This document shows positions 17,635 to 25,695 of a stretch of 64,000 nt of DNA, one piece after another. Source of the DNA: Lachnospiraceae bacterium (GTDB taxonomy: Bacteria > Bacillota > Clostridia > Lachnospirales > Lachnospiraceae); NCBI GenBank assembly GCA_030526195.1, contig JAUNDG010000001.1:1-64000 (forward strand), written 5' to 3'. How positions within the stretch are numbered: position 1 is the stretch's first letter; the number at the start of each line of letters is the position of its first letter. The notes below the pieces were generated by a model that was not told the origin of the DNA, made no database searches, and saw only the letters and a list, made by a program, of their open reading frames with translations. The position numbers and the translations under genes are program-made.

Positions 17635-18453
17635 ATGTTTTGTCCCAATTGCGGCGGTGAGTACGCCGACTGGGCACTGAAATGCCCCTACTGCGGCAGC
17701 GTCAATGACGCCGGCGCGGAAAAGGCCTATATGGCCCATATGGAAGAATTGAAAAAACGGCTGGACCGGGTGGATGACGAAGCGGAGGGCATGTACCGCA
17801 AGGCCATGAGCACCGGGATGCGCCGGGTGGTGATGGCGGTGGTGATCGCTGTGGCTGCGGCGCTGCTGATATTTGCGGTGGTGCGGATCGTGGAACGCAT
17901 CGGCATTTCCAACGAGGAACGGCGCTATCAGGAGCAACTGGCCTGGGAGGCGGAGGAATATCCGAAGCTGGACGCCATGTACGCGGAGGGCAACTTTGCC
18001 GGCATTCTGGAAGAATGCGACCGGGTGATGATGGAAGAGCCGCTTTACGATGTGTACGATTGGCCCCATTACACCTTTGTGGACGATTATTTCAGTCACT
18101 ATGTGGATCTTCATGCAGCGGAAATGGCCATCGCCGAGAAGGATATTGATGAGTACGAGTTGGGCATGGGCATTTACGCCGCGCTATATCTGGGGTATGA
18201 CACCACGGATGAGGTGCTGGAAAGACTGCGGAAAAGCTATGATATGAACAGAAGCTTCGGCATTTCCGAAGAGGACGAGGTGATGATCCGCGCCTTCGGA
18301 GAGGATGCCCGCCGATTCCTGACGGAGACGCTGGGGTGGAGCGAGGCGGAATCCGAGGCCTTCTACAAATCCTGTCTGGAGGACGGGTATCTGAGCAGTA
18401 GTCGTTGTTTTGATAAGGCCGAGGAGCTGATCGCTGCCGGTCAATGGAGTTGA
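17635..18453 (+). CDS. Zinc-ribbon, single-pass membrane protein
   Basis: A 272-residue protein that begins with a double zinc ribbon (MFCPNCGGEYADWALKCPYCGS), then a charged helix, a membrane segment at about residues 62-83 (RRVVMAVVIAVAAALLIFAV) and a long acidic extracytoplasmic tail with TPR-like helices. It is not assigned to a named family. GGGAGG precedes the ATG. It is the first of three consecutive genes with related architecture and is separated by 4 bp from the next, so they are likely co-transcribed. Confidence 0.75.
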   Translation: MFCPNCGGEYADWALKCPYCGSVNDAGAEKAYMAHMEELKKRLDRVDDEAEGMYRKAMSTGMRRVVMAVVIAVAAALLIFAVVRIVERIGISNEERRYQEQLAWEAEEYPKLDAMYAEGNFAGILEECDRVMMEEPLYDVYDWPHYTFVDDYFSHYVDLHAAEMAIAEKDIDEYELGMGIYAALYLGYDTTDEVLERLRKSYDMNRSFGISEEDEVMIRAFGEDARRFLTETLGWSEAESEAFYKSCLEDGYLSSSRCFDKAEELIAAGQWS

Positions 18454-18457
18454 ATCT

Positions 18458-19210
18458 ATGAAATGTGAACAGTGTCAGGCGCCGGTGACGCTGGAGGACG
18501 AATTCTGTCCCTATTGCGGCGCTTTGAATAAGCCCGCGCGCCGGCATATCGAGGATATGAAGCATTTCAGCGCGGATTACGAGCAGACGAAGCGGAAGGT
18601 GCTGGGCCGGGTGGCCGGGCAGAGCCACCGTTATGCGCTGCTCATCACCCTGGTGGTGCTGGTGGTGCTCAACATCGGTGTGTTTGCGATGCAGCTTATG
18701 TCTGATGAGATTCGCTGGTGGCGGGAGGAGCAGGCGGTCAAAAAGCAGGCCGTTCAGCTGGAGCACCAGATGGCGCAGCTGGAGGAGGTGGGGGATTACG
18801 ATCTCCTGAACCGCCTCTATATGGATAAAAATCTGTACAGTGTGTCCGACAGACTGCGCGCTTTCGATGCGGTGTCGGACGGCAGTTATGATTTCACCCG
18901 CATCCGGGATTCATTTTATTATCTGAAAAACCCGGGGACGGGATATCAGGATGAAGGGGACCTGCTGGAAACCATTTCCGAAAGAACCGTGGATTTCTAC
19001 GAACTCCTCGATTATGAATACAGCGATTATCTGGCCGAGCGGTTCGAGGGGAGCCATGGTGCAGCCCTTGAGGATCTCAAGGTGAAGATCGAGGCGATGC
19101 TCAAGACCTACGGTCAGCTGACAGATGAGGATGTGGCCGGGCTGCCGGACATGTCATCTCAGGAAATCCTGATTCTGCTGGGAAGGAGGATGGGCATTTA
19201 TGAGTCATAA
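18458..19210 (+). CDS. Zinc-ribbon, single-pass membrane protein
   Basis: A 250-residue protein of the same plan as its upstream neighbour: an N-terminal zinc ribbon (MKCEQCQAPVTLEDEFCPYC), a basic linker, a membrane segment at about residues 60-83 (ALLITLVVLVVLNIGVFAM) and an acidic, helical outer part (AVKKQAVQLEHQMAQLEEVG). Function unknown; the shared plan suggests a paralogous or interacting pair at the membrane. It overlaps the next gene by 11 bp. Confidence 0.75.
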   Translation: MKCEQCQAPVTLEDEFCPYCGALNKPARRHIEDMKHFSADYEQTKRKVLGRVAGQSHRYALLITLVVLVVLNIGVFAMQLMSDEIRWWREEQAVKKQAVQLEHQMAQLEEVGDYDLLNRLYMDKNLYSVSDRLRAFDAVSDGSYDFTRIRDSFYYLKNPGTGYQDEGDLLETISERTVDFYELLDYEYSDYLAERFEGSHGAALEDLKVKIEAMLKTYGQLTDEDVAGLPDMSSQEILILLGRRMGIYES

Positions 19211-19679
19211 GAAAATGGCGCATCCGGGGCCCGCTAAGCGTCCCGCATCCCGCCCGCAGAAGGGTGGCAAAATGGGTGTGATGATGGTGGTGATCACCAT
19301 TTTAGCGGTGATCCTGGCCATCAATGTGCTGACGCTGATGTTGCGGGTGTTAAAATCCGGCTCTCAGTATACCTATGAATACAGCTATCTCATGCAGGAG
19401 GTGCGGGGCCGCGATCTGCCGGAAACGGTGCGGGACATCAACACCAACATTGTGCGTGGTCTGAAGACGAAGGAAGACAGCAGCGAGCTGCAGCATATGG
19501 CGGATTATTATGAGGCGGCCATGCTGTACGCGGCGCTGGAGGCCGATGACCGGAAGGCGGAGGCGGCTTATCAGCGGGAACTGATGGAGCAACATGAGGC
19601 GTATCTTAAGAGCGCCGATTGTCTGCGGGCGCGGGATGAGCTCAAGGCCGCGCTTGAAATTACAGACGACGCATCATAA
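19200..19679 (+). CDS. Single-pass membrane protein
   Basis: A 159-residue protein with a basic, proline-rich N-terminus (HPGPAKRPASRPQKGGK), one membrane segment at about residues 25-47 (MGVMMVVITILAVILAINVL) and a helical, acidic C-terminal part. It resembles the two preceding proteins without their zinc ribbon. Function unknown. Translation is probably coupled to the upstream gene through the 11-bp overlap. Confidence 0.7.
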   Translation: MSHKKMAHPGPAKRPASRPQKGGKMGVMMVVITILAVILAINVLTLMLRVLKSGSQYTYEYSYLMQEVRGRDLPETVRDINTNIVRGLKTKEDSSELQHMADYYEAAMLYAALEADDRKAEAAYQRELMEQHEAYLKSADCLRARDELKAALEITDDAS

Positions 19680-19689
19680 GGTGGCGCGC

Positions 19690-19775
19690 GACCGGAATCG
19701 GTCAAACAGAATGTGCGGGCGACCGGCTGTGAATCGGTCAAACAGAATGTGCGTGCGACCGGCCGGCGTTTGGTC
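19690..19775 (+). repeat. Short tandem repeat with inverted GACCGG/CGGTC units
   Basis: Units containing GCGACCGG, then TCGGTCAAACAGAATGTGC, recur: GACCGG at 19690, 19721 and 19757 and TCGGTCAAACAG at 19698 and 19734 (36-bp period). GACCGG and CGGTC are inverted relative to each other, so each unit can fold into a small hairpin. It fills the gap between the membrane-protein operon and the TtcA-like gene; possible terminator or protein-binding array. Confidence 0.65.
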
Positions 19776-19820
19776 AAAATATAACGTGAGTACGGCGGGC
19801 AATCGGTCGGAAAGCGATGA

Positions 19821-21002
19821 ATGATAGGTTTGAAAATGGCAATTTGTACGATTGAAACTCTGGAAAATGATTCCAGAGAGAAAATGATCATCGACCTTCG
19901 GGCCGATGCGGAATTTGTTAAGGAAAGCTATCCGGGTTCGGTGAATTACCCGGCGGATGAGCTGATGGCGCACACTGCGCAGTTGCCGAAAGACAGACCC
20001 ATTTACCTGATGTGCTACACCGGTGTGAGCGCAGCGGAAATGGCGGAGGACCTGGAAAACTTGGGCTTCCGTGAGGTTTACGGCATCGAGGGCGGTTTCC
20101 GGGGTTATCGGAAGCTGATGCTGCAGCGTTATATGGCGGCGCAGGAGAATCCGGCCAGGAAGGCCCAGGATGTGGAGCGCAGCATCATCAAGAAATTCAA
20201 AAAGGAAATCTGGCGGAAATTCACAAAGGCCATCAATGAATATGAGATGATCCAGGATGGCGATAAGATCGCCGTGTGCATTTCCGGCGGGAAGGATTCC
20301 ATGCTGCTGGCGAAGCTTTTCCAGGAGCTGTATCGCCATGGCCGTCACAATTTTGAAGTGGAATATATTGTGATGAATCCGGGCTACAACAAGCTCAATG
20401 AGGATACGATCCTTGAAAATGCCCGGATGCTGGGGGTGCCGATCCACGTTTTCAAAACGGAGATTTTCAATATCGTGGCGGATGAGGAGGAATCCCCCTG
20501 CTATCTGTGCGCCCGTATGCGCCGGGGTTATCTTTACGCCAAGGCAAAAGAACTGGGCTGCAACAAGATAGCGTTAGGGCATCATTTTGATGACGTCATC
20601 GAAACGATCCTTATGGGCATGCTGTATGGGTCTCAGATTCAGACCATGATGCCCAAGCTTCACAGCACCAACTTCCCGGGGATGGAGCTCATCCGTCCTA
20701 TGTATCTGATCCATGAGGCGGATATCATTCACTGGATGAAGTACAACGGGCTTCATTTTATTCAGTGTGCCTGCCGGTTCACGGAGGCGCAGGCTTCACG
20801 GGAAGAGCACGAAAAAGATTCCAAGCGGGCTGAGGTGAAGGCCCTCATCAAGGAACTGGCCAAGATCAACCCCTACGTGCCCATGAACATTTTCCGCAGT
20901 GTGGAAAATGTCAATTTAAGTACCGTGATCCAGTATAAGAAGGATGGCGTGAAACACCATTTCCTTGAGACCTATGATGAAGGAGATGCAAGCGAGGCAT
21001 AG
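19821..21002 (+). CDS. Rhodanese-TtcA fusion, tRNA thiolation PP-loop ATPase
   Basis: A 393-residue two-domain protein. Residues 1-105 or so form a rhodanese domain (IIDLRADAEFVKESYPGSVN, YLMCYTGVSAAEMA, LENLGFREVYGIEGGF), with a cysteine at the active-site position. From about residue 130 follows a TtcA/CTU1-type ATPase: PP-loop CISGGKDSMLLAKL, CYLCARMRRG, LGHHFDDVIETILMGM and a second cysteine pair region FIQCACRF. TtcA inserts sulfur at C32 of tRNA; the fused rhodanese is likely to supply persulfide sulfur (inference). ATG 19821 and ATG 19836 both have weak ribosome binding sites. Confidence 0.88.
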   Translation: MIGLKMAICTIETLENDSREKMIIDLRADAEFVKESYPGSVNYPADELMAHTAQLPKDRPIYLMCYTGVSAAEMAEDLENLGFREVYGIEGGFRGYRKLMLQRYMAAQENPARKAQDVERSIIKKFKKEIWRKFTKAINEYEMIQDGDKIAVCISGGKDSMLLAKLFQELYRHGRHNFEVEYIVMNPGYNKLNEDTILENARMLGVPIHVFKTEIFNIVADEEESPCYLCARMRRGYLYAKAKELGCNKIALGHHFDDVIETILMGMLYGSQIQTMMPKLHSTNFPGMELIRPMYLIHEADIIHWMKYNGLHFIQCACRFTEAQASREEHEKDSKRAEVKALIKELAKINPYVPMNIFRSVENVNLSTVIQYKKDGVKHHFLETYDEGDASEA

Positions 21003-21105
21003 AGGGCCGCGCTAAACGCAAGTTGGCTGCATTAAGCGGAGAGCCAACGATGACACATTTCCTGAAATGAACAACATCTGCAGCGGCCCCGCGCTCGCAG
21101 CTGAG

Positions 21106-21183
21106 CACAAAAGTGATATGCAAAAATCCACGACCGATTTGGCGCCTATTGCGTCTTGTTTCGGCCGTGGATTTTTTGTTATG
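21106..21183 (+). repeat. 78-bp direct repeat, left copy, containing a terminator hairpin
   Basis: This 78-bp sequence recurs at 22139-22216 with only two differences by my alignment (offset 1033). Inside it AAAATCCACG and CGTGGATTTT pair, with ACCGA/TCGG inside, followed by TTTTTTG, so each copy is a terminator, possibly bidirectional. This copy ends the TtcA-like gene's transcript. Confidence 0.9.
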
Positions 21184-21253
21184 AAGTGGATGATGACGAG
21201 CGACTGACGGAGTTGTGGAAACCATGCGAGATGCACTTTCTGTGATTTATAAG

Positions 21254-21282
21254 GTGCAATAATTGCACTTTTTAAATATAAT
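21254..21282 (+). promoter_or_regulatory. Operator palindrome and -10 of the toxin-antitoxin operon
   Basis: GTGCAATAATTGCAC (21254-21268) is a near-perfect palindrome just upstream of TATAAT (21277-21282). Further TGCACTTT/AAAGTGCA half-sites flank it. The HTH domain of the next gene is the obvious candidate to bind here and autoregulate. Confidence 0.6.
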
Positions 21283-21323
21283 GAAAGTGCATTGTTGGGC
21301 TATGATGAAAGAAAGGCAATTGC

Positions 21324-21809
21324 ATGAACATTTTGAAATCACTCCGGGCAGAAAAGAAACTGACACAGCAGCAGGCTGCAGAACTTCTGGGGATTTCCCT
21401 CAGATCCTATAAAACATATGAGAATGATGAGACGAAGAAAAACACCCTGAAGTATCAGTACATTCTTGAGCGCCTTCAGCAACACAATCCCCTTGATGAA
21501 ACGCATGGATTGCTGACAGTAGACGATATTAAGGAACGCACGGGGACAATTTTTGCCCAATACTGTGTGAGATACAGTATCCTGTTTGGCTCCTATGCCA
21601 AAGGAACCGCCGGGGAAAGCAGTGATGTGGATCTTCTGGTTGTATCTGATGTGACGGGGCTGCGGTTTTACGGTATGGTGGAGGAACTTCGGGCCGCTCT
21701 GCGCAAAAAAGTGGATGTACTGACTCTTGACCAACTGAAAAACAATATGGAACTCACGAGCGACATCCTGGAGGATGGGATACGTATATATGGACAATGT
21801 AAAGAATGA
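21324..21809 (+). CDS. MNT-type nucleotidyltransferase antitoxin with N-terminal HTH
   Basis: A 161-residue fusion. Residues 1-60 are a Cro/C1-type helix-turn-helix (LRAEKKLTQQQAAELLGISL), and about 75-160 are a minimal nucleotidyltransferase (YSILFGSYAKGTAGESSDVD LLV), with the GSxAKG and SDxDL catalytic motifs intact. In HEPN/MNT systems the MNT protein adenylylates the HEPN RNase and so neutralises it. The extra HTH probably gives operon autoregulation. It overlaps the HEPN gene by 20 bp, the normal coupled order. Confidence 0.9.
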   Translation: MNILKSLRAEKKLTQQQAAELLGISLRSYKTYENDETKKNTLKYQYILERLQQHNPLDETHGLLTVDDIKERTGTIFAQYCVRYSILFGSYAKGTAGESSDVDLLVVSDVTGLRFYGMVEELRAALRKKVDVLTLDQLKNNMELTSDILEDGIRIYGQCKE

Positions 21810-22113
21810 CGAATATTACATCGGGAAACTGAGGACGGATCTTCGTTTCATTGTGGATCATATGAAGGATGTGACGGATAAAGAACTGGCAGAAAATGAG
21901 GTTTTGCTGGATTCTATGTTATTTCGTATGATCCAGATATCCGAAAATGCCCGCAAACTATCGGATGCGTATAAGGAACATCGAACCGAGATTCCCTGGC
22001 ATGCTCTCTATGGTCTCAGAAATCGTATTGTTCACGATTATGGAAATGTGGATCTGGGAGTCGTGTATGCAACGTTAAAAAATGATATTCCGGAATTGAT
22101 GGAGTGTATCTGA
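21790..22113 (+). CDS. HEPN-domain (HepT/DUF86-like) toxin RNase
   Basis: A protein of about 107 residues, all-helical. The HEPN active-site motif R(X)4-6H is present as LRNRIVHDYG near residue 80, preceded by the FRMIQISENARKLSDAY helix. HEPN toxins of this type cut RNA and are inactivated by the partner MNT protein through oligo-AMPylation of the tyrosine next to the HEPN motif (here DYG). ATG 21790 is used; the upstream ATG 21775 sits directly on the GGAGG. Both genes lie between 78-bp direct repeats. Confidence 0.88.
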   Translation: MDNVKNDEYYIGKLRTDLRFIVDHMKDVTDKELAENEVLLDSMLFRMIQISENARKLSDAYKEHRTEIPWHALYGLRNRIVHDYGNVDLGVVYATLKNDIPELMECI

Positions 22114-22138
22114 AATGGCCTGACGAATCTAGATTGTA

Positions 22139-22216
22139 CACAAAATTGATATGCAAAAATCCACGACCGATTTGGCGTCTATTGCGTCTTGTTTCGGCCG
22201 TGGATTTTTTGTTATG
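22139..22216 (+). repeat. 78-bp direct repeat, right copy, containing a terminator hairpin
   Basis: Second copy of the element at 21106-21183, differing at 22146 and 22178. It begins 25 bp after the HEPN stop codon and acts as that operon's terminator. The two copies bracket the toxin-antitoxin pair exactly. Confidence 0.9.
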
Positions 22217-22290
22217 CTCGGTTCTGCCAAGAGAAAGGGCTCAGCCTTGAAGCCCGTACCCCTTGTTTTTCTCTCTCATTTATTGTCATT

Positions 22291-22312
22291 CGGGCGGCCT
22301 TCGGGTCGCCCG
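22291..22312 (+). terminator. UUCG-capped hairpin ahead of the Tad-type locus
   Basis: A 9-bp stem CGGGCGGCC / GGTCGCCCG with a TTCG tetraloop, 26 bp before the flp-like start codon. There is no T-run, so it may be an mRNA-stabilising or attenuating structure rather than a terminator. Confidence 0.5.
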
Positions 22313-22337
22313 AAAATGCCCGAAAGGAGGTCTTGTT

Positions 22338-22505
22338 ATGGGTGAACTGCGCGCATTTTGGTGCGAAGAAGATGGTGCTGTGACGGTGGAGGTCATCCTG
22401 GTGCTGCTGGTGCTGATCGCGTTGGTGTTGCTGTTTAAAAAGCAGCTGATTTCAGTGGTTAACAGCATTCTGTCAAAGGTTTCCGATCAGAGTGATTCCG
22501 TTTGA
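22338..22505 (+). CDS. Flp1-like type IVb pilin
   Basis: A 55-residue protein with an acidic N-terminus (MGELRAFWCEEDGAVTVEV), then one hydrophobic helix (ILVLLVLIALVLLF) and a short tail. The G-A-V-T-V-E context just ahead of the helix matches prepilin peptidase cleavage sites (G followed by a hydrophobic helix with E at +5). Such small Flp proteins form the filament of Tad pili. AAAGGAGG lies seven bases upstream of ATG 22338. It overlaps nothing and is followed within 2 bp by a DUF5702 gene. Confidence 0.8.
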   Translation: MGELRAFWCEEDGAVTVEVILVLLVLIALVLLFKKQLISVVNSILSKVSDQSDSV

Positions 22506-22506
22506 A

Positions 22507-24111
22507 ATGAAAAAAGGCAGTGTGACGATCTTTCTAAGTCTGCTCCTGATGATCATGCTGTCGGTGGTGATGGTGTCTGTTTTCTGTGTGAAGGTGGCAG
22601 CGGATCGGATGATGCTGGCGAACGCGGCGGACCAGTCGATGTGGTCCCTCTTTGCCCGCTATGACAGGGATCTGCTGGAAAAGTATGATGTGTTTTTCAT
22701 CGATGCCGGTTGTGGAGAAAATACCCTCAATATGGCCGGTCTTGTGGATGAACTGACCGATGCGGCGGAAGCGGTTTTGAACCCGGCAGAGGGTCAGCTG
22801 CTGCCGGTCGGCAATCAGCCTCTGTCTGTCAAGGTGGACACGGTGGCGGTGACATCATACACACTGGCCACAGATAACGGGGCGTATGTTCTGGCTGACG
22901 AAGCTATGGCGTATATGAAGGAAACAGCTCTTTTGCAAAGTGCCGGAGCGCTGTTGGATTATGTTGGTGATACGGCTGCTTCTGAAGCCGAGCATGCCGC
23001 CCAGATAGCGGAAAATGCCGAAAATGGTGCGCCTTCCGATTTGCCGGAGGGCACAGAAGATGCCATCGCGTCTGCCGCATCCGGTGGCACAGCAAGCGAG
23101 GCTGGTGGTGATTCTGACACTCACGGCGGCAATCTGGATGTCGGTGATGGTGGTTCTCAGAACGACAGCGCCCAGGGGGCGGAAAATGTCGCTGCATCAG
23201 GCGGCAGTAGCATCGAGGCGGAGGCCGGGGTGTCGGCATCGGATGTATTTAAGAGTGTGATGAGCTACAAGAAACTGCGTTCTTCGTCTGTTCTCAATCT
23301 GGTGTGCCCGGACCCGTCGGCGGTTTCCGGTAAAACCCTGAAGGGCTCTGCGCTTTTCAGTGCCCGTCAGGCTGAGACCGGGATGGGGTATGCCTCTTTA
23401 GAAAATGATCCGTCTTCTGTCTCAGGGCGCTTGCTTTTAAACGGATATATCACTGCCCACTTCGGTCATTTCGGGAAACCGGAGGCCGGGCCGGGGCTTG
23501 ATTACCCGTTGGAGCAGATTCTGCAGGGGAAGAACAGCGACATTGATAATCTGCAGGCTGTGGTGAACAAAATCCTGATGATACGGGAAGGTATCAATTT
23601 TCTGTACATCCGGCAGACACCGGCCCTGTCCGCCCAGGCGGATGCGGCGGGCATGGTGATCGCAACACTTTTGCTGAATCCGGAACTGGCCGGTGCTATA
23701 TCGGCCCTCATCGAAGTGGGCTGGGCTTATTGCGAGAGTCTTTTGGATGTGAGAACACTGCTGGCCGGCGGCAAAGTGGCGGTGACAAAGTCACCGGCTA
23801 CCTGGCAGCTTGGCAAAATGACTGACATGATCACGCTGTCCTTCGATATGGATGCTTTGCGAAAGCCCGCCGTTTCAGGCATGACCTACGAGCAGTATCT
23901 GATGCTGCTTCTCAACCTGGTGAGCACCGATACGAAATGTCTGCGGATGGCCGACATGATGGAGCATGAAATACGAGCCTCCGGACGTGAGAACTTTTGT
24001 ATCGATCATTGCCTGAATGCCATCGGCATAGACATGACGGCCACGGCGGAAGGTAAGGTTATATTGACGGCCGAAAAGAATGGCAGTTATCGGGATTATG
24101 CGAAGTCGTGA
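22507..24111 (+). CDS. DUF5702 Tad-locus protein
   Basis: A protein of about 534 residues. It begins MKKGSVTIFLSLLLMIMLSV, a type III-like signal/pseudopilin-style helix, followed by ANAADQSMWSLFARYDRDLL and EKYDVFFIDAG, the hallmarks of DUF5702 proteins found next to TadE/Flp genes in Clostridia. The middle (about residues 155-250) is a low-complexity Ala/Gly/Ser/Asp-rich linker. It should be membrane-anchored and extracytoplasmic. It is coupled to the upstream pilin gene (TGAAATG), which explains the lack of a good ribosome binding site. Confidence 0.8.
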   Translation: MKKGSVTIFLSLLLMIMLSVVMVSVFCVKVAADRMMLANAADQSMWSLFARYDRDLLEKYDVFFIDAGCGENTLNMAGLVDELTDAAEAVLNPAEGQLLPVGNQPLSVKVDTVAVTSYTLATDNGAYVLADEAMAYMKETALLQSAGALLDYVGDTAASEAEHAAQIAENAENGAPSDLPEGTEDAIASAASGGTASEAGGDSDTHGGNLDVGDGGSQNDSAQGAENVAASGGSSIEAEAGVSASDVFKSVMSYKKLRSSSVLNLVCPDPSAVSGKTLKGSALFSARQAETGMGYASLENDPSSVSGRLLLNGYITAHFGHFGKPEAGPGLDYPLEQILQGKNSDIDNLQAVVNKILMIREGINFLYIRQTPALSAQADAAGMVIATLLLNPELAGAISALIEVGWAYCESLLDVRTLLAGGKVAVTKSPATWQLGKMTDMITLSFDMDALRKPAVSGMTYEQYLMLLLNLVSTDTKCLRMADMMEHEIRASGRENFCIDHCLNAIGIDMTATAEGKVILTAEKNGSYRDYAKS

Positions 24112-24246
24112 CAGTACACCGTAGCCGATAATGAAGCGCAAGTAGCGAAGTGCAGTGCGGGTGTCCGCTTTACTACAGCTGTGGCGCGCGTAAGAAGAGA
24201 AGCGGACTGTGCCCGTGAAAATCAATTCGACAGGAGGTGAGTGGAG

Positions 24247-25089
24247 GTGCTTTCAAACGTGAACAACTGTTATCAAGATTATTTGGAGCCTTCTTTTCAG
24301 TCATACCCCTTGAATCCTCAAAAATCGGGCGAAGGCATTTCCGCCCGCCTCCTGTCAAAGGGTTCCGTCACGGTGGAGTGTGCGCTGGCATTGCCCTTGT
24401 TTTTTCTGGCGCTGGCGATGCTGATCGCCTTTATGAATGCCATCGGCCTTCAGGTTTCAGCCAGTCTTGAACTGGCCAACCGGGCGAGGCGTTTGTCGGA
24501 AGCTGCCTATATGGTGGCGGGAGGCGCAGCTGAACAATCGGCATATGCCACTGATGAGTTAAATGGAGAAAGCCGCCAAACAGCCGGTAATCAGGCTCAT
24601 GATAATGGCTGGATTGATCTCACACAAACAAAAACCTATCGTTTCCCGGTATCTCTGATACCAAACGCAGGCATCGCTATTGCCGTGCGGGCTCGGGTGT
24701 ATCCCTGGATCGGGGCACCGGAGGGCGGCCTTGGCGGTGATGGATTTGCCGCCGGGGACGGAACGGAAATGGTTTATGTGACGGAGAATCAGGAGGTGTA
24801 TCATACCCATGCTGATTGCACGCATCTTGATCTTTCCGTCAAGACAGCAACGCTTGCGGAGGTGGCTCATTTGCGCAATGCCTATGGCCAAAAGTATAAA
24901 CCCTGCAACGGGTTTCCGAAGGATTACACCGGTCCGGTATATCTGACAGAAAAGGGGGATTGCTATTATCCCTCACCCTTTGATCATGCGCTGGTGCGGC
25001 ATGTCAAACTGGTGAAGGCATCGGCGGTGGAGGGGCTGCCTTTGTGCAGTCGTTGCGCCGGGAGAGGCGGTGACCATGCAGCCGCATGA
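24247..25089 (+). CDS. TadE-like pseudopilin with cysteine-rich C-terminal domain
   Basis: A protein of about 280 residues. After a 40-residue leader comes KGSVTVECALALPLFFLALA, the TadE motif with E at +5 from the glycine. The C-terminal third has a Cys/His pattern (VYHTHADCTHLDLS, YKPCNGFP, LPLCSRCAGRGG) that may bind metal or form disulfides. TadE proteins are minor pilins of Tad pili. The start is GTG; 24247 is nine bases from AGGAGG while GTG 24241 is only three away. It overlaps the prepilin peptidase gene by 14 bp. Confidence 0.8.
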   Translation: MLSNVNNCYQDYLEPSFQSYPLNPQKSGEGISARLLSKGSVTVECALALPLFFLALAMLIAFMNAIGLQVSASLELANRARRLSEAAYMVAGGAAEQSAYATDELNGESRQTAGNQAHDNGWIDLTQTKTYRFPVSLIPNAGIAIAVRARVYPWIGAPEGGLGGDGFAAGDGTEMVYVTENQEVYHTHADCTHLDLSVKTATLAEVAHLRNAYGQKYKPCNGFPKDYTGPVYLTEKGDCYYPSPFDHALVRHVKLVKASAVEGLPLCSRCAGRGGDHAAA

Positions 25090-25663
25090 CGGGATCCTCA
25101 TCATTTTTTTGTTTTATCAGAGTCTTAGCGATATGCGGGATCGGGAGGTTGATCTGACGGTTTGTGGCGTCACGGCTTTGACCGGTGTCTATTACAGAAT
25201 TCTGGTGTTCCCGGAAATGGATCGCATTTTCTGTTTCCTCCCCGGCATCCTGGTGTTAGCCCTGGCGCTCATAACGAGAGGCAAGGTCGGACTGGGCGAT
25301 GCCTGGATCATTCTGATTATGGGTCTTTTAGTGCCCGGTATCACGACAATGCTTGTTCTCATCGTGGCCTGCCTGGCCCAGTGTTTGTGGCATGTGGTTT
25401 TATTCTGTGGACAGCGCATCACTAGCCGACGATATACCAGTTGGAGGAAAAATGTCATTAGCCGACAACGTATTTTCAGTCGAGAAACCGTAAATGGTCG
25501 CCAATTTCATGATGGCCGGGGCGTGGGCATGAGCATGAGTCATCAACCGTGTGAGGTGCAAGTGGCCGCCAACAATAAACAAACACAGGTCCCTTACGAG
25601 TATCCCTTGGTGCCCTTTTTGCTACTGGGGTATTGTCTGTGTCTTCTTTTGAAATACATCTGA
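25076..25663 (+). CDS. Prepilin peptidase (A24 family, TadV/CpaA-like)
   Basis: A protein of about 195 residues with several membrane segments. The two catalytic aspartates of A24 peptidases are visible: SLSDMRDREVDL near residue 17 and the GxGD motif GKVGLGDAWIIL near residue 75. It should cleave the leaders of the Flp- and TadE-like proteins encoded on both sides. A hydrophilic insertion follows about residue 115 before a last hydrophobic segment (YPLVPFLLLGYCLCLL). GGGAGAGG lies upstream of ATG 25076. Confidence 0.85.
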   Translation: MQPHDGILIIFLFYQSLSDMRDREVDLTVCGVTALTGVYYRILVFPEMDRIFCFLPGILVLALALITRGKVGLGDAWIILIMGLLVPGITTMLVLIVACLAQCLWHVVLFCGQRITSRRYTSWRKNVISRQRIFSRETVNGRQFHDGRGVGMSMSHQPCEVQVAANNKQTQVPYEYPLVPFLLLGYCLCLLLKYI

Positions 25664-25695
25664 AAATGAGTTTTCTTACCGGCGGAGGTGTGTGC

